Shown here: positions 31,857-41,032 of the stretch, piece after piece | Position numbering within the stretch: the stretch's first letter is position 1 | How the letters are laid out: every line of letters begins with the position of its first letter | Origin: Bacteroidales bacterium | GTDB taxonomy: Bacteria > Bacteroidota > Bacteroidia > Bacteroidales > JAADJA01 | Assembly (NCBI GenBank): GCA_030596605.1 | Contig: JAUVJI010000014.1 | Span: 1 to 43,506 of the forward strand | DNA: 43,506 nucleotides | Reading direction: 5' to 3' | Made by a program: the position numbers and the translations under genes | The notes under the pieces: model-generated | Databases searched by the model: none | What the model was told of the DNA's origin: nothing | Seen by the model: the letters and a program-made list of their open reading frames with translations, nothing else

Positions 31857-34800
31857 ATGAAAATTTCTTATTTTTTATTTGGTATAATATTTTTTTTTGG
31901 TTTCGAATCTTTCGGCCAAACAAACAGTAATTCGCTTTATCATAGTAGCATTGGACTAATTTCAAAAAAAGATTCTCTCAGATTTTCGCAGATTCCCCAA
32001 TTGAAATTACCAGAAGCGTATAAAAATAAATCCCTGCCAGCTGTTCTTGATAATTCTGACTTAATATATTTCAGGCCTTTATTTGAGCAGGTACAGGCCG
32101 AATGCGGACAGGCAAGCGGAATTGGAATGAACTTCACTTATGAAATTGATTTTTTAAGAAATTTACCTGCCAATGTTGAGGAAAACCAATATCCAACACA
32201 TTATTGCTGGAATTTTGAACATGGAGGAAATGGCTGGTACGGTGTAAACTACTTCCATAGTTTTGAAATATTAAAGATGAATGGTACTCCCAATGTACTT
32301 GATTATGGAGGTATGTCGGCAGGCGGGCATGAAAGATGGTTGTCAGGTTACCAGGAGTATTATAATGGAATGTTTAATAGAATTAATGAATATTATGCAA
32401 TTAAAGTGGGAACTCCGGATGGCTTGTTAACTTTAAAACATTGGTTGAATGATCATCTCGACGGTTCGGAACATGGTGGAGTGGCCAGTATTTATTCTGA
32501 TAGCGGATGGGATACACATTTAATACCGGAGGGTACTCCTGAAGAAGGTAAACATGTGATTATTGAATGGGGTTCGATTGTTGGCCATGCACTCACAATA
32601 TGCGGTTATAATGATTCAATCAGGTACGATTATAACGGTGATGGGATTTATACCAATGATGTTGATATTAATGAGGATGAAATAATAGATCTGAAGGACT
32701 GGGAGATAGGGGCTTTGAAATACGCAAATAATTTTTGGGTTGGGACTTGTTATGCTGATAGTGGATTTTGCTATGTGATGTATAAAACCCTTGCTGATGA
32801 ATTTGGTGTTGGTGGACTGTGGAACAATGAAGTTCATGTTGTTAAGCCTAAAGATGAATATTGTCCATTGCTTACTGCAAGAGCTGTTATTAAGCATGAT
32901 TCCAGAAATAAGGTTAAAGTTTTGGTTGGCATTTCCAGTGATACCAATGATATTGAACCTTATAGTGTTTTGGATTTCCCGATTTTTGACTTTCAGGGAG
33001 GGAATCAGTATATGCAGGGTGGAGATTCGATTGAAGAAAATAAAACCATTGAGATTGGATGGGATATAACTTCATTGTTAAACGAAATTAATTCCGGGCA
33101 ATTTGCCAAAGCTTTTTTGCAACTCATTGAAGAAGATCCTGATAATATAGGGACAGGTGAGATAGTTCATTTTTCAATCGTAGATTATACAAATGGGATT
33201 AACGAAATTTATTGCAATAGCTCCAATGTCCCGATTATTGAAAACAGCACAACCACATTGTCTTTAACACATCTTTTCAATTTTTATAACATCAATATTG
33301 AAACAGAAGAATTACCTTCCGCTACTTTGTATCAGCCTTTTGAAAAGCAGCTGATTGCGTCAGGAGGCAATGCCCCATATAGCTGGAGTTTGATAATGAA
33401 TTACTCCGAAAGTAATTATAGTGATGATTTTATTGAATTCGATAATGAGGTATTGATACCCAATGACCCGCAAGACGGTTTTGCTTCAAAACCATTGGAT
33501 TTTAGTTTCCCAATTTACGGACAGGACTATAATGAAGTTTTTATTTCCACTGACGGATTCATATTTTTTGACCGGAACCTGTATCCCTGGCCCTATCTCC
33601 ACGATGAACTGGTGTATTTAAAGAACTTGAAACTAATTGCCCCTTTTTTGTGTGAGGACCTTGAGATCAGCAGCAATGATGAAAATGGAATGTGGTACAT
33701 GGGTGATGAAAATTCAGCTTCTTTCAGATGGAAAGCTTCTTTTACCGGACAATCTGCTGAAGATTATGAAGTAAATGTTGCTGTTCGTCTTTTCCCTTCC
33801 GGTGAAATTGAATTAATTTACGGAGATAATACCTTACCTGTAAATCAAAAATGGATTTCCGGATTATCAAATGGAGATTTAAATAATTATCAATTATCAT
33901 CTGTTTCAGACCAGCAAAATCCCCAGGATAATTATGTCGTTAAATTTATGCCTCCTCAATTTGTTCATGAAATTGAAATAACTGATGACGGGGTATTGCA
34001 AGGTATTCCGCAAAAAGTGTATGAGCCGGGTGAAATAGCTGTCAGGGTTTTTGATAACAATAATATGTCTGCCGTAAAAACCTTTGAATTTAACACTAAT
34101 GGTGTTTTAATGGAATATACCATAGATGCAGAAGGTGATCAAATCATTGAAGCCTCGGAGACTGTAAAATTAAGTTTCACAGTTCAGAATACGGATAGTC
34201 AGGTTTTAAATGATGTGTCTTTTAAACTCTCTGCTTCCGATCCTTATATCAGTATAACAGATAGTATTGAATACATCGGGGTACTAACTCCGGGGGAAAC
34301 AATAGTGTTAACAGATATTTTTGAATTTGATGTTGCCGGTAACATACCGGATAACTATCCTATTCAATTGGTTGCCGGCATTATTGCAACAGAGGGAAGT
34401 TGGGATCGAAATTTTGCCCCTATCGGCTATTCAGCAGTTGTGAAGGTAGATGATCATTATATTTCTGATGGAGATAATTGCAGTCTTATATCTAACGAAA
34501 CAGCAGATTTAATACTGGGGCTGAAAAATGTTGGAATGGCTAAAGCAAATGATATTGAGGTTGAAATAGAAACCAATGATCCTTACATAATTATTAATAG
34601 TAACAGTGCAAACCTAACTGTTCTGCCCGTTGATTCTATTTGGCCGGTATCATTTAATATCAGTGCAGTTGAATCAGTGCCTTTTGAATATGTTTCAGAT
34701 ATGAACTATAACATTACAATCGGTAATGGTTTTCCGGTTTCAGGAATTATACCGGTAAAAGTAAATTTTAATGCTGAAGATTTTGAATCAAATGGCACCG

Positions 34801-35513
34801 ACTTATTTCCCTGGATTAATGCCGCTACAAATGCATGGTATATAGATGATGTAACTGTTCATGGCGGCAGCTATAGTTTAAGGTCGGCCAATATTGAAAG
34901 TAATCAGTCAAGCACAATTTTTATCATTCTGGAAGTTCTGGAAGACGGTGAAATCTGTTTTTATAAAAAGGTTTCCTGCGAAGATTCAGAATTTGATGAT
35001 GCTGATCATCTTGAATTTCTTATTAATACTAACGAAGTAGCGCGATGGGACGGGCAAATTGACTGGTCGCATGAATGTTTTGATGTTGAGGAAGGTGTTA
35101 ATATGTTTAAGTGGACTTACAAGAAGAACCAGAATGTAAATTCTTATTCTGATTGTGTTTGGCTCGATAATATTGTTTTTCCATCCCTCGGTGACACCAT
35201 TAGTCTTGGGTTTGAGAATATAACTTATGAAAAGAATGAATTATTATCGGTGTATCCAAATCCATTTAACGATAAAGCAATCATTAATTTTACTGTTAAA
35301 GAATCCGGAAACTTTCTACTGGATATTTATAATACTAATGGTATAAAAGTTAAAACCCTGTTATCTGATAAGTATTTAAGTCAGGGAGCGTATTCATATG
35401 ACTGGAATGGTGATAACGATGCCGGCGTAAGTATACCTGATGGTGTATATTACTGTGTTTTACAAACAGACGAATTTCTTATAACAAGGAAACTGATAAT
35501 GCTGAAACGATAA
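31857..35513 (+). CDS. Large secreted papain-fold (possibly inactive) multidomain T9SS protein
   Basis: Secreted cargo of 1218 residues; signal peptide MKISYFLFGIIFFFGFESFG. The first 330 residues resemble a C1 papain-fold domain: QAECGQASGIGMNFTYEI at the usual Gln/Cys site, GHALTICGYND for the His strand, and ANNFWVGTCYADSGFCYVMY near the Asn site. Aligned to papain QGSCGSCW, the nucleophile position is Ala and the following residue Ser, so classic cysteine catalysis seems absent. Next come a beta-sandwich, a putative Ig-like turn (GGNAPYSWSL), a nidogen-like block (DYNEVFISTDGFIFFDR), CARDB-like sandwiches, a MAM-like jelly roll (SLRSANIE to CVWLDNIVF) and a FlgD-like T9SS domain (YPNPFNDKAIINF to KLIMLKR). 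The start is at ATG 31857; the upstream TTG at 31812 precedes the promoter box. Confidence 0.82.
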   Translation: MKISYFLFGIIFFFGFESFGQTNSNSLYHSSIGLISKKDSLRFSQIPQLKLPEAYKNKSLPAVLDNSDLIYFRPLFEQVQAECGQASGIGMNFTYEIDFLRNLPANVEENQYPTHYCWNFEHGGNGWYGVNYFHSFEILKMNGTPNVLDYGGMSAGGHERWLSGYQEYYNGMFNRINEYYAIKVGTPDGLLTLKHWLNDHLDGSEHGGVASIYSDSGWDTHLIPEGTPEEGKHVIIEWGSIVGHALTICGYNDSIRYDYNGDGIYTNDVDINEDEIIDLKDWEIGALKYANNFWVGTCYADSGFCYVMYKTLADEFGVGGLWNNEVHVVKPKDEYCPLLTARAVIKHDSRNKVKVLVGISSDTNDIEPYSVLDFPIFDFQGGNQYMQGGDSIEENKTIEIGWDITSLLNEINSGQFAKAFLQLIEEDPDNIGTGEIVHFSIVDYTNGINEIYCNSSNVPIIENSTTTLSLTHLFNFYNINIETEELPSATLYQPFEKQLIASGGNAPYSWSLIMNYSESNYSDDFIEFDNEVLIPNDPQDGFASKPLDFSFPIYGQDYNEVFISTDGFIFFDRNLYPWPYLHDELVYLKNLKLIAPFLCEDLEISSNDENGMWYMGDENSASFRWKASFTGQSAEDYEVNVAVRLFPSGEIELIYGDNTLPVNQKWISGLSNGDLNNYQLSSVSDQQNPQDNYVVKFMPPQFVHEIEITDDGVLQGIPQKVYEPGEIAVRVFDNNNMSAVKTFEFNTNGVLMEYTIDAEGDQIIEASETVKLSFTVQNTDSQVLNDVSFKLSASDPYISITDSIEYIGVLTPGETIVLTDIFEFDVAGNIPDNYPIQLVAGIIATEGSWDRNFAPIGYSAVVKVDDHYISDGDNCSLISNETADLILGLKNVGMAKANDIEVEIETNDPYIIINSNSANLTVLPVDSIWPVSFNISAVESVPFEYVSDMNYNITIGNGFPVSGIIPVKVNFNAEDFESNGTDLFPWINAATNAWYIDDVTVHGGSYSLRSANIESNQSSTIFIILEVLEDGEICFYKKVSCEDSEFDDADHLEFLINTNEVARWDGQIDWSHECFDVEEGVNMFKWTYKKNQNVNSYSDCVWLDNIVFPSLGDTISLGFENITYEKNELLSVYPNPFNDKAIINFTVKESGNFLLDIYNTNGIKVKTLLSDKYLSQGAYSYDWNGDNDAGVSIPDGVYYCVLQTDEFLITRKLIMLKR

Positions 35514-35518
35514 ATTCC

Positions 35519-35573
35519 TTTTCGGCAGGGGTTTCCAACTTTCCAAAGCTTAGAAATCCCGAGCTGTCGAAAA
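35519..35573. repeat. Nested hairpin repeat after the large T9SS gene
   Basis: The outer arms TTTTCGGCAG (35519-35528) and CTGTCGAAAA (35564-35573) pair with one G-U wobble. Inside, GGGGTTTC pairs with GAAATCCC, and a small CTTT/AAAG stem closes the loop. The core GGGTTTCCAACTTTCCAAAGCTT matches the nested hairpin at 37186-37222, indicating a dispersed palindromic element. It may also act as a transcript end, though no T-run follows. Confidence 0.7.
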
Positions 35574-35610
35574 CTGAAGAAATTATACGAAAATCTATTA
35601 ACAAAATTAG

Positions 35611-35618
35611 TAACTTTG
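35611..35618 (+). promoter_or_regulatory. Bacteroidota -7 box of the toxin-antitoxin operon
   Basis: TAACTTTG lies 42 bases before the antitoxin ATG. Confidence 0.55.
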
Positions 35619-35660
35619 GAAATTGCCGGTTTGGTTTTAATACTAAGTAAATAGTAGAAA

Positions 35661-35861
35661 ATGAAAGCTATCATTCTTACACCTGAAAATGAAAAAGATT
35701 TTGAATTTCTCAAAGAATTGCTTGGGAAACTAGGATATGAACCACATATCCTGTATGAAGAAGAAAAGGAGGATATGGCATTCTTAAAGGCCATGGTGAA
35801 AGAGAAAAAGGGGGATTATGTTGCAGAGGATGAAATAATGAAAGCGCTTGGGAAAAAATGA
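35661..35861 (+). CDS. Type II antitoxin (small acidic, RelB-like)
   Basis: A 66-residue acidic protein (MKAIILTPENEKDFEFLKEL, later DYVAEDEIMKALGKK) of the kind that precedes RelE/ParE toxins in Bacteroidota. The N-terminal beta-strand and central amphipathic helices resemble toxin-neutralising antitoxins; no clear helix-turn-helix or ribbon-helix-helix is recognisable in so short a chain. Its last codons overlap the toxin start by 4 bp (ATGA), typical of translational coupling. It would bind and neutralise the downstream toxin and may autoregulate the TAACTTTG promoter. Assignment rests mainly on the operon structure. Confidence 0.8.
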   Translation: MKAIILTPENEKDFEFLKELLGKLGYEPHILYEEEKEDMAFLKAMVKEKKGDYVAEDEIMKALGKK

Positions 35862-36124
35862 AAGTCCTATATGAAAAGTCTTTCCTCCGTGATTTAAAAA
35901 AGGTGAATGATCGAAACACCCTTGATAAAATCTACAACATAGTTGAAAACATCAAATCCTCCGATACAATCCAAAAATTACCCAATATAAAAAAGTTAAA
36001 AGGACATCCTTTTGCTTTCCGTATCAGAATAGGTGATTACCGCCTTGGTTTCTTTTATGAAAATGAAAATGTAATATTTGTCCGGTTTTTAAACAGAAAA
36101 GAAATTTACTCTAAGTTTCCATAA
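35858..36124 (+). CDS. RelE/ParE-family type II toxin
   Basis: An 88-residue basic protein with the RelE/ParE superfamily pattern. It has an N-terminal KSFLRDLKKVNDRNTLDKI helix pair, then KLKGHPFAFRIRIGDYRLGFFYENENVIFVRFLNRKEIYSKFP. This central 'L.G....RIRIGDYR..F' block followed by a C-terminal strand and RKEIY end is typical of RelE-like ribosome-dependent mRNA interferases. Candidate catalytic residues are the arginines of the FRIRIGDYR strand and the Arg-Lys of NRKEIY. The start codon overlaps the antitoxin stop by 4 bp. It lies between a nested hairpin repeat and an intergenic gap of 215 bp in which I see no gene. Confidence 0.9.
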   Translation: MKVLYEKSFLRDLKKVNDRNTLDKIYNIVENIKSSDTIQKLPNIKKLKGHPFAFRIRIGDYRLGFFYENENVIFVRFLNRKEIYSKFP

Positions 36125-36339
36125 ACATTACTATTGTTCCTTGTCACTTTTGGTGTCCACACACCTACAGCCTCTAATGTTAACAATTTGTCCAATTATG
36201 GTGGTATTGTCACTTTATATATTTAACAAAGAAAGCGGACCTGTAATCTTTTAAAATCTATTACCTTAAAAATTAGTCTGGCAAGGATTTCAATTGATGA
36301 CAAGCCCGCTTTGAGTAAGCGGATTAATACCGATTACTA

Positions 36340-37074
36340 TTAATTCATTTTTTTCATTGTCATATACCACGAAACCTGGTAAAGGTCCGGATCACTCTGG
36401 TTGGCCACCATTGAACTTCCTTCATCTCCCGATTTTACATAGGGGATTATTACATCACCACCCGGCTGCCAGTTGGCAGGAGTATAAACCGTACTGCTTT
36501 TGGTGGTCTGCAATGCAATCACCATCCGCTTTATTTCATCTATGTTTCTACCTACTTCCATGGGGCTAAATGAAATAGCCCTGATCTTATTATCAGGATC
36601 GATGATAAATACCCCCCTGACATATTCGGTTGTGTTGTTGGAAGGATGTATCATACCATATTTTTCTGCAATATTTACACCTCTATCATCAACAAGAGGG
36701 TATTTGATGGTAACCGGTTCCCTTGAATTGTAAGAAAGCGTTTCCATCGACTTCTTCCAGTTCTTATGACTTTCAAGATCATCTGTTGACACAATAGTAA
36801 GCTTTACACCCAGTTCGTCAAATTCACTCTGCATGTAAGCTATCTCTAATAATTCGGAAGTACAAACAGGGGTAAAATCCATAGGGTGACCGAAAAGGAT
36901 TTTCCAGTTTTTACCATAATCGTCCGGAAAATTAATTGTTCCGTTTGTAGATTCAGCCGTAAAGGCCGGAGCATCATCCCCGATCAAAGGGATACGAGTT
37001 TCGTTTTCCTCCTGCGCGAACATAATCGTTGCAGTTAGCAGGAGGCTAAGCATAAAAAAAGTTTTCTTTTTCAT
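36340..37074 (-). CDS. Exported 1-Cys peroxiredoxin (Prx6/AhpC-TSA)
   Basis: Thiol peroxidase reducing H2O2 and organic peroxides. The peroxidatic motif is DFTPVCTSE with Cys71, and the fold blocks are GDDAPAFTAESTNGTINF, VKLTIVSTDDLESHKNWKKS, YPLVDDRGVNIAEKYGM and RGVFIIDPDNKIRAI. The C-terminal extension (TPANWQPGGDVIIP) assigns it to the Prx6/1-Cys group. Cys71 is the only cysteine, so an external thiol must resolve the sulfenate. Unusually, a signal peptide (residues 1-20, MFA-Q) precedes the Prx domain, so the protein acts in the periplasm. At 244 residues it is full length. It is monocistronic; no clean TAnnTTTG box was found upstream. Confidence 0.93.
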   Translation of the reverse strand: MKKKTFFMLSLLLTATIMFAQEENETRIPLIGDDAPAFTAESTNGTINFPDDYGKNWKILFGHPMDFTPVCTSELLEIAYMQSEFDELGVKLTIVSTDDLESHKNWKKSMETLSYNSREPVTIKYPLVDDRGVNIAEKYGMIHPSNNTTEYVRGVFIIDPDNKIRAISFSPMEVGRNIDEIKRMVIALQTTKSSTVYTPANWQPGGDVIIPYVKSGDEGSSMVANQSDPDLYQVSWYMTMKKMN

Positions 37075-37185
37075 TTTTATTTTGTTTTAATTATTAATAA
37101 TTCTATCACTACTTAAACATTATTTTCATGCTATTGTTGGATCTCCCTTTGTTATTTAATTGTTAAATAAATAACATCCCATGAG

Positions 37186-37277
37186 CAAGGGTTTCCAACC
37201 TTTCAAAGGTTGACTACCCTTGTGACAAAACCCTTTGGGTCACACTGAGCCTGTCTTCCATAGGAATGCCTTTGGCA
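37186..37277. repeat. Hairpin cluster upstream of the R-M operon
   Basis: A nested cruciform CAAGGGT-TTC-CAACCTT-TCA-AAGGTTG-ACT-ACCCTTG (37186-37222) is followed by TGTG..ACCC-TTT-GGGT-CACA (37221-37244) and TGCC-TTT-GGCA (37267-37277). The first shares its core with 35519-35573, and the last resembles the hairpins at 12400-12421. These look like mobile-type intergenic repeats, placed between the peroxiredoxin and hsdM genes. Confidence 0.75.
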
Positions 37278-37335
37278 GAAGTGTGTGCGTTGACAATTTA
37301 AAAAATGAAAACTAATTGTTTACAGCTAATTATTT

Positions 37336-37343
37336 TACTTTTG
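37336..37343 (+). promoter_or_regulatory. Bacteroidota promoter of the R-M operon
   Basis: TACTTTTG -7 box with TTG at 37316-37318 (17-bp spacing), 19 bases before the ATG at 37363. One of the best-spaced promoters in the window. Confidence 0.7.
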
Positions 37344-37362
37344 CAGTTAACACATTCCAATT

Positions 37363-39561
37363 ATGAGCTTAATCCAACAAGGTATAGAAAAAGGGCTGAT
37401 TTTTATTAGCGAGGATGAAAAACAAATCACTTATGTTCATCAAAAGAAGAAAAGAAATTATACGACTCCCGAGGAGAAAGTTCAGGCCGAAACTTTCCTA
37501 AAACTGATTTTGGTTTATGGTTATCCGGTTGAACGAATTGAACAATATGTTACTGTTACAATGGGCGCTTCAACCAAGGAGGCAGATATTATTGTTTACA
37601 ATGACGATGCTTTAAGTGAACCACATATTATAGCTGAGTGCAAAAAACAAGATGTTTCGGAGCTTGAATTTGAACAAGCCATCGAACAGGGATTTGCTTA
37701 CTGCTTTGCCACGGCCAAAACCATCAAGTACCTTTGGGTTACATCAGGAATTAAGGATAGATACTTTGAAGTTGATAAAGAAAGGAAGATAAAAAAGGAT
37801 GCACCCGACATCCCTCGATATGGTGTCAAAAAACTGGCCAAATACAAATATGTAAAAGGAGGCTTTGACTATTCAACTACAGAGGAAAGGGAACCTGGTT
37901 ATGGTGAACAAAAATATTTTGAACTCGAAAAAGTAAGCGAAGAAGAATTGACCCGCAGGTTCAAACAAGCACACCAGGCTTTATGGGCCGGAGGTGAGTT
38001 AAATCCTTCCGAAGCTTTCGACGAATTAGATAAACTTATTTTCTGTAAAATTTGGGACGAAAAATATGCCATCAATAAAACCAAAGGACAGTTTGAGCCA
38101 CGGCCGGATGGAGAACCTTATTTGTTCCAGATATTCAGCGAGGCTACAGAAGAAAAAACCACCAATGAACTTTATAGACGTATTAAAAGTATTTACGCCG
38201 TTGGCCAGAAAAAAGACCCCGAAGTATTTAAGGATAATATCCGCTTAAGTGCAACTAAGGTTAAAACTGTTGTTGGATATCTTGAAGGGATAAACTTAAA
38301 CGAAACCGACCTGGATAGTAAAGGAAGGGCATTTGAAGCTTTTATGGGAGCTTACTTTAGAGGCGATTTCGGGCAGTTTTTTACACCCCGGCCTATTGTT
38401 AAATTTATAGTTGAGGTTTTACCAATTGATAATAATTCCAGGGTATTGGATACATCTTGTGGTAGCGGGGGATTTTTATTGTATGCTTTAGACAAGGTAA
38501 GGGCTAAAGCTGATAAGTTTTGGAAAGATTATAAAACCAATCCAAAACATTATCTTGAACATTATAATTACTGGCATCCTTTTGCAGAGAATAATTTGTT
38601 TGGTATCGAGATCAACGAGCAAATTGCACGTACAGCTAAAATGAACATGATCATTCACGACGACGGCCATACAAATGTAATTTCAATGGATGGTTTACTC
38701 CTGGCTGATGAAATTCAAAAGAAAAGCGGCAACAAAGAGTTCAAATACAACAGCTTCGATTTTATCATTACCAATCCGCCTTTTGGAAGCAGTATAAAAC
38801 AAACCGAAAGGGCTTATCTGCACCAATACAACCTGGGAAATAAGGATGTAAGCTGGCTCGACACCAAAAACACCGGAGTTAAAGGCAGGGCAAACCAAAG
38901 CACTGAAGTGCTGTTTATTGAACAATGCCGTAACTTCCTGAAACCCGGCGGTTACCTCGCCATTGTTATTCCTGACGGTGTACTTACAAACAGCAGCATG
39001 CAATATGTACGCGACAGCATTGAAGAATGGTACCGGATAGTTGCTGTGGTTTCCATGCCTCAAACAGCTTTTGCCCATACCGGTGCAGGTGTAAAAAGTT
39101 CAGTATTGTTCCTGCGCAAATGGAGTGAAGAAAAAACCGATAAATACCAAAATCTAAAAAAAGGTTTACAGGAAGAAATTAAAACAGAAAACGATTACCT
39201 GAAAATTGTTGAAACGCTTGAAAAAGAGAAAAAACAAATCCTAAAGGAACATGCCGGATTTAAAAACCTGACAGGTGAAACAGAAAGTAAGGCCATCGAA
39301 AAAACAGATGACTTTAAAGAGTGGAAGAATGAGGTTTCAATCCTGTATTCCCAAAAATTAAACGACCTAAAGGAAAACTTGACAGATCAGTACATAAGCC
39401 AAAAACAAAAGCGCATAGATGATTACCAGATATTTATGGCTATAGCTGAGGATATCGGTTATGATGCTACAAATAAAGCTACAGGTAATAATGAACTGCA
39501 AGTTATTGGAAAAGAATTGACTCGTTTTATTAACCAAATTGAAAAAGTTGAAAGAATATGA
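37363..39561 (+). CDS. Fused PD-(D/E)XK nuclease and N6-adenine DNA methyltransferase (HsdR-N/HsdM)
   Basis: Restriction-modification protein combining a nuclease and a methylase. Residues 1-165 form an HsdR_N-type nuclease domain with an intact PD-(D/E)XK core (EADIIVY with Asp75, and AECKK with Glu92 and Lys94). An HsdM-like helical region (about 190-320) follows, then the methyltransferase: motif I DTSCGSGGF (363-371), upstream DFGQFFTPRPIV, FGIEINEQIARTAKMNM, and motif IV NPPF (471-474). A coiled-coil tail (about 585-732) probably contacts the specificity subunit. Its 4-bp ATGA overlap with hsdS shows a coupled operon. No SF2 ATPase (HsdR motor) gene is in the window. The layout resembles Type IIB/IIG enzymes such as BcgI more than classical Type I, but an HsdR elsewhere is not excluded. 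Confidence 0.92.
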   Translation: MSLIQQGIEKGLIFISEDEKQITYVHQKKKRNYTTPEEKVQAETFLKLILVYGYPVERIEQYVTVTMGASTKEADIIVYNDDALSEPHIIAECKKQDVSELEFEQAIEQGFAYCFATAKTIKYLWVTSGIKDRYFEVDKERKIKKDAPDIPRYGVKKLAKYKYVKGGFDYSTTEEREPGYGEQKYFELEKVSEEELTRRFKQAHQALWAGGELNPSEAFDELDKLIFCKIWDEKYAINKTKGQFEPRPDGEPYLFQIFSEATEEKTTNELYRRIKSIYAVGQKKDPEVFKDNIRLSATKVKTVVGYLEGINLNETDLDSKGRAFEAFMGAYFRGDFGQFFTPRPIVKFIVEVLPIDNNSRVLDTSCGSGGFLLYALDKVRAKADKFWKDYKTNPKHYLEHYNYWHPFAENNLFGIEINEQIARTAKMNMIIHDDGHTNVISMDGLLLADEIQKKSGNKEFKYNSFDFIITNPPFGSSIKQTERAYLHQYNLGNKDVSWLDTKNTGVKGRANQSTEVLFIEQCRNFLKPGGYLAIVIPDGVLTNSSMQYVRDSIEEWYRIVAVVSMPQTAFAHTGAGVKSSVLFLRKWSEEKTDKYQNLKKGLQEEIKTENDYLKIVETLEKEKKQILKEHAGFKNLTGETESKAIEKTDDFKEWKNEVSILYSQKLNDLKENLTDQYISQKQKRIDDYQIFMAIAEDIGYDATNKATGNNELQVIGKELTRFINQIEKVERI

Positions 39562-41003
39562 ATATGAGTCAATTTGAAATTAAAAAAGATTTAAATCCAA
39601 ATAAAGTATTTATTCTGAATCAATCTGAAATTGAGAGAAGGTTTGATCCTTTATATTATATTCCTGAAATTTCAAACCTTGAAAAAGAAGTAAAAAAACA
39701 TGATACCCAACCGCTAAGAGAGTACATTGATAGAATATCAAGTGGAGCAACTCCAAATACTTCGGAACCTGAAAAATATTACTCAAATAAGAGCAATGGT
39801 ATTCCATTTTTACGAGTTCAAAATCTTTCACCAACAGGTGTTTTAGATTATGATGATTGTAAATACATTAATTATAGCACTCATAGAAAGATGCTCAAGA
39901 GAAGCCAGGTAAAAGGGGGTGATCTGTTAATTAAGATTACAGGAGTTGGCAGGATGGCTGTTGCATCTGTTGCCCCCGAAGAATTTGAAGGGAATACCAA
40001 CCAACATATGGTAGTTGTTAAGACTGGGAGTATTAAAAAAAGCAAAATACTTGCTGCCTATTTAAATTCAGATATAGGAGAACGACTTGCAAGTAGAAGG
40101 GCAACTGGAGGTACCAGGCCTGCACTTGATTACCCTGCTCTACTTTCCATACCCATTATTTATAGTGAGAAAATTGAAAAAATATTTCGTAATGCAATCC
40201 AAATAAAACAAAATAAAGAACAACAAGCCAAAGAGTTATTGGCCGGTATTGATGATTATTTACTTGGTGAGTTGGGGATTACTTTACCTGAGAATAATGA
40301 TACGCTGGAGAGCAGGATGTTCACTACTTCGTTGAGTGAGGTTAGTGAAAGAAGACATGATTGTGATTATTATTTTGGATACTATTCAGATTTAGAAACA
40401 AGTATTCTACAATCCAAATATCTAATACAGAGTTTAGCTTCTGTGGTTACTAATATAGCTGGTGGTAAAACTCCAGCTTCAAATGATTATAGCGATGAAA
40501 CTTCGAATTATCCAATAATAAAAGCAGGTAGTTATTCTGATGATTATATAAATCTAAACAAACAAGGATATACATATATCGAGAATAAATTAGAAGCACA
40601 TAGAGGTGATATATTTATTTTGTCGGCAGCTCATCAAGCAGAATATGTTGGCAGACAAATTAAATATTTAAATATTGAGCCTAAATTACCTACTTCGTAT
40701 GTTGGAGAACTTATTTGTGTTCGCGCAGACAAAGCAAAATGCAATTCAATGTTTCTGTTTAGTTTGCTAAATACTGAAATATTTAAAACTTTGATAAATC
40801 GCGAAAAAACAGGACAGACATCTCATATATATGGTAAGGATATTAAGAAAATAGAAATTCCTATACCGCCTTTGACTATTCAAAATCAGATTGCCGACAA
40901 TATAAATAATATAAGACAACAAGCCAAACAACTGCAGTCAGAAGCCACCATAGTACTGGAGCAAGCGAAACAGGAAGTGGAATTAATGATATTGGGGGAG
41001 TGA
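39558..41003 (+). CDS. hsdS: Type I-style restriction-modification specificity subunit (HsdS)
   Basis: DNA-recognition subunit for the upstream methylase/nuclease. It has two target recognition domains: TRD1 from about residue 50 (ISSGATPNTSEPEKYY, GIPFLRVQNLSPTG, GGTRPALDYPALLSIPI) and TRD2 from about residue 300 (IAGGKTPASNDYSDET, YPIIKAGSYSDDYI, GQTSHIYGKDIKKIEIPIPPL). They are joined by helical conserved regions (KEQQAKELLAGIDDYLLGELGI; at the end ADNINNIRQQAKQLQ..ATIVLEQAK). Each TRD should recognise one half of a bipartite DNA site. The start ATG overlaps the methylase stop by 4 bp; a second ATG is two codons on. At 481 residues it is complete. TRD2 is markedly AT-rich, as usual for exchangeable TRDs. 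Confidence 0.93.
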   Translation: MNMSQFEIKKDLNPNKVFILNQSEIERRFDPLYYIPEISNLEKEVKKHDTQPLREYIDRISSGATPNTSEPEKYYSNKSNGIPFLRVQNLSPTGVLDYDDCKYINYSTHRKMLKRSQVKGGDLLIKITGVGRMAVASVAPEEFEGNTNQHMVVVKTGSIKKSKILAAYLNSDIGERLASRRATGGTRPALDYPALLSIPIIYSEKIEKIFRNAIQIKQNKEQQAKELLAGIDDYLLGELGITLPENNDTLESRMFTTSLSEVSERRHDCDYYFGYYSDLETSILQSKYLIQSLASVVTNIAGGKTPASNDYSDETSNYPIIKAGSYSDDYINLNKQGYTYIENKLEAHRGDIFILSAAHQAEYVGRQIKYLNIEPKLPTSYVGELICVRADKAKCNSMFLFSLLNTEIFKTLINREKTGQTSHIYGKDIKKIEIPIPPLTIQNQIADNINNIRQQAKQLQSEATIVLEQAKQEVELMILGE

Positions 41004-41032
41004 GAATAAATTAAAAATTAATTAATATAAAC

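Noticed and set aside
38695-39078. 127-aa minus-strand open frame inside the methylase
   Set aside because: Antisense to the NPPF motif region; no independent support.
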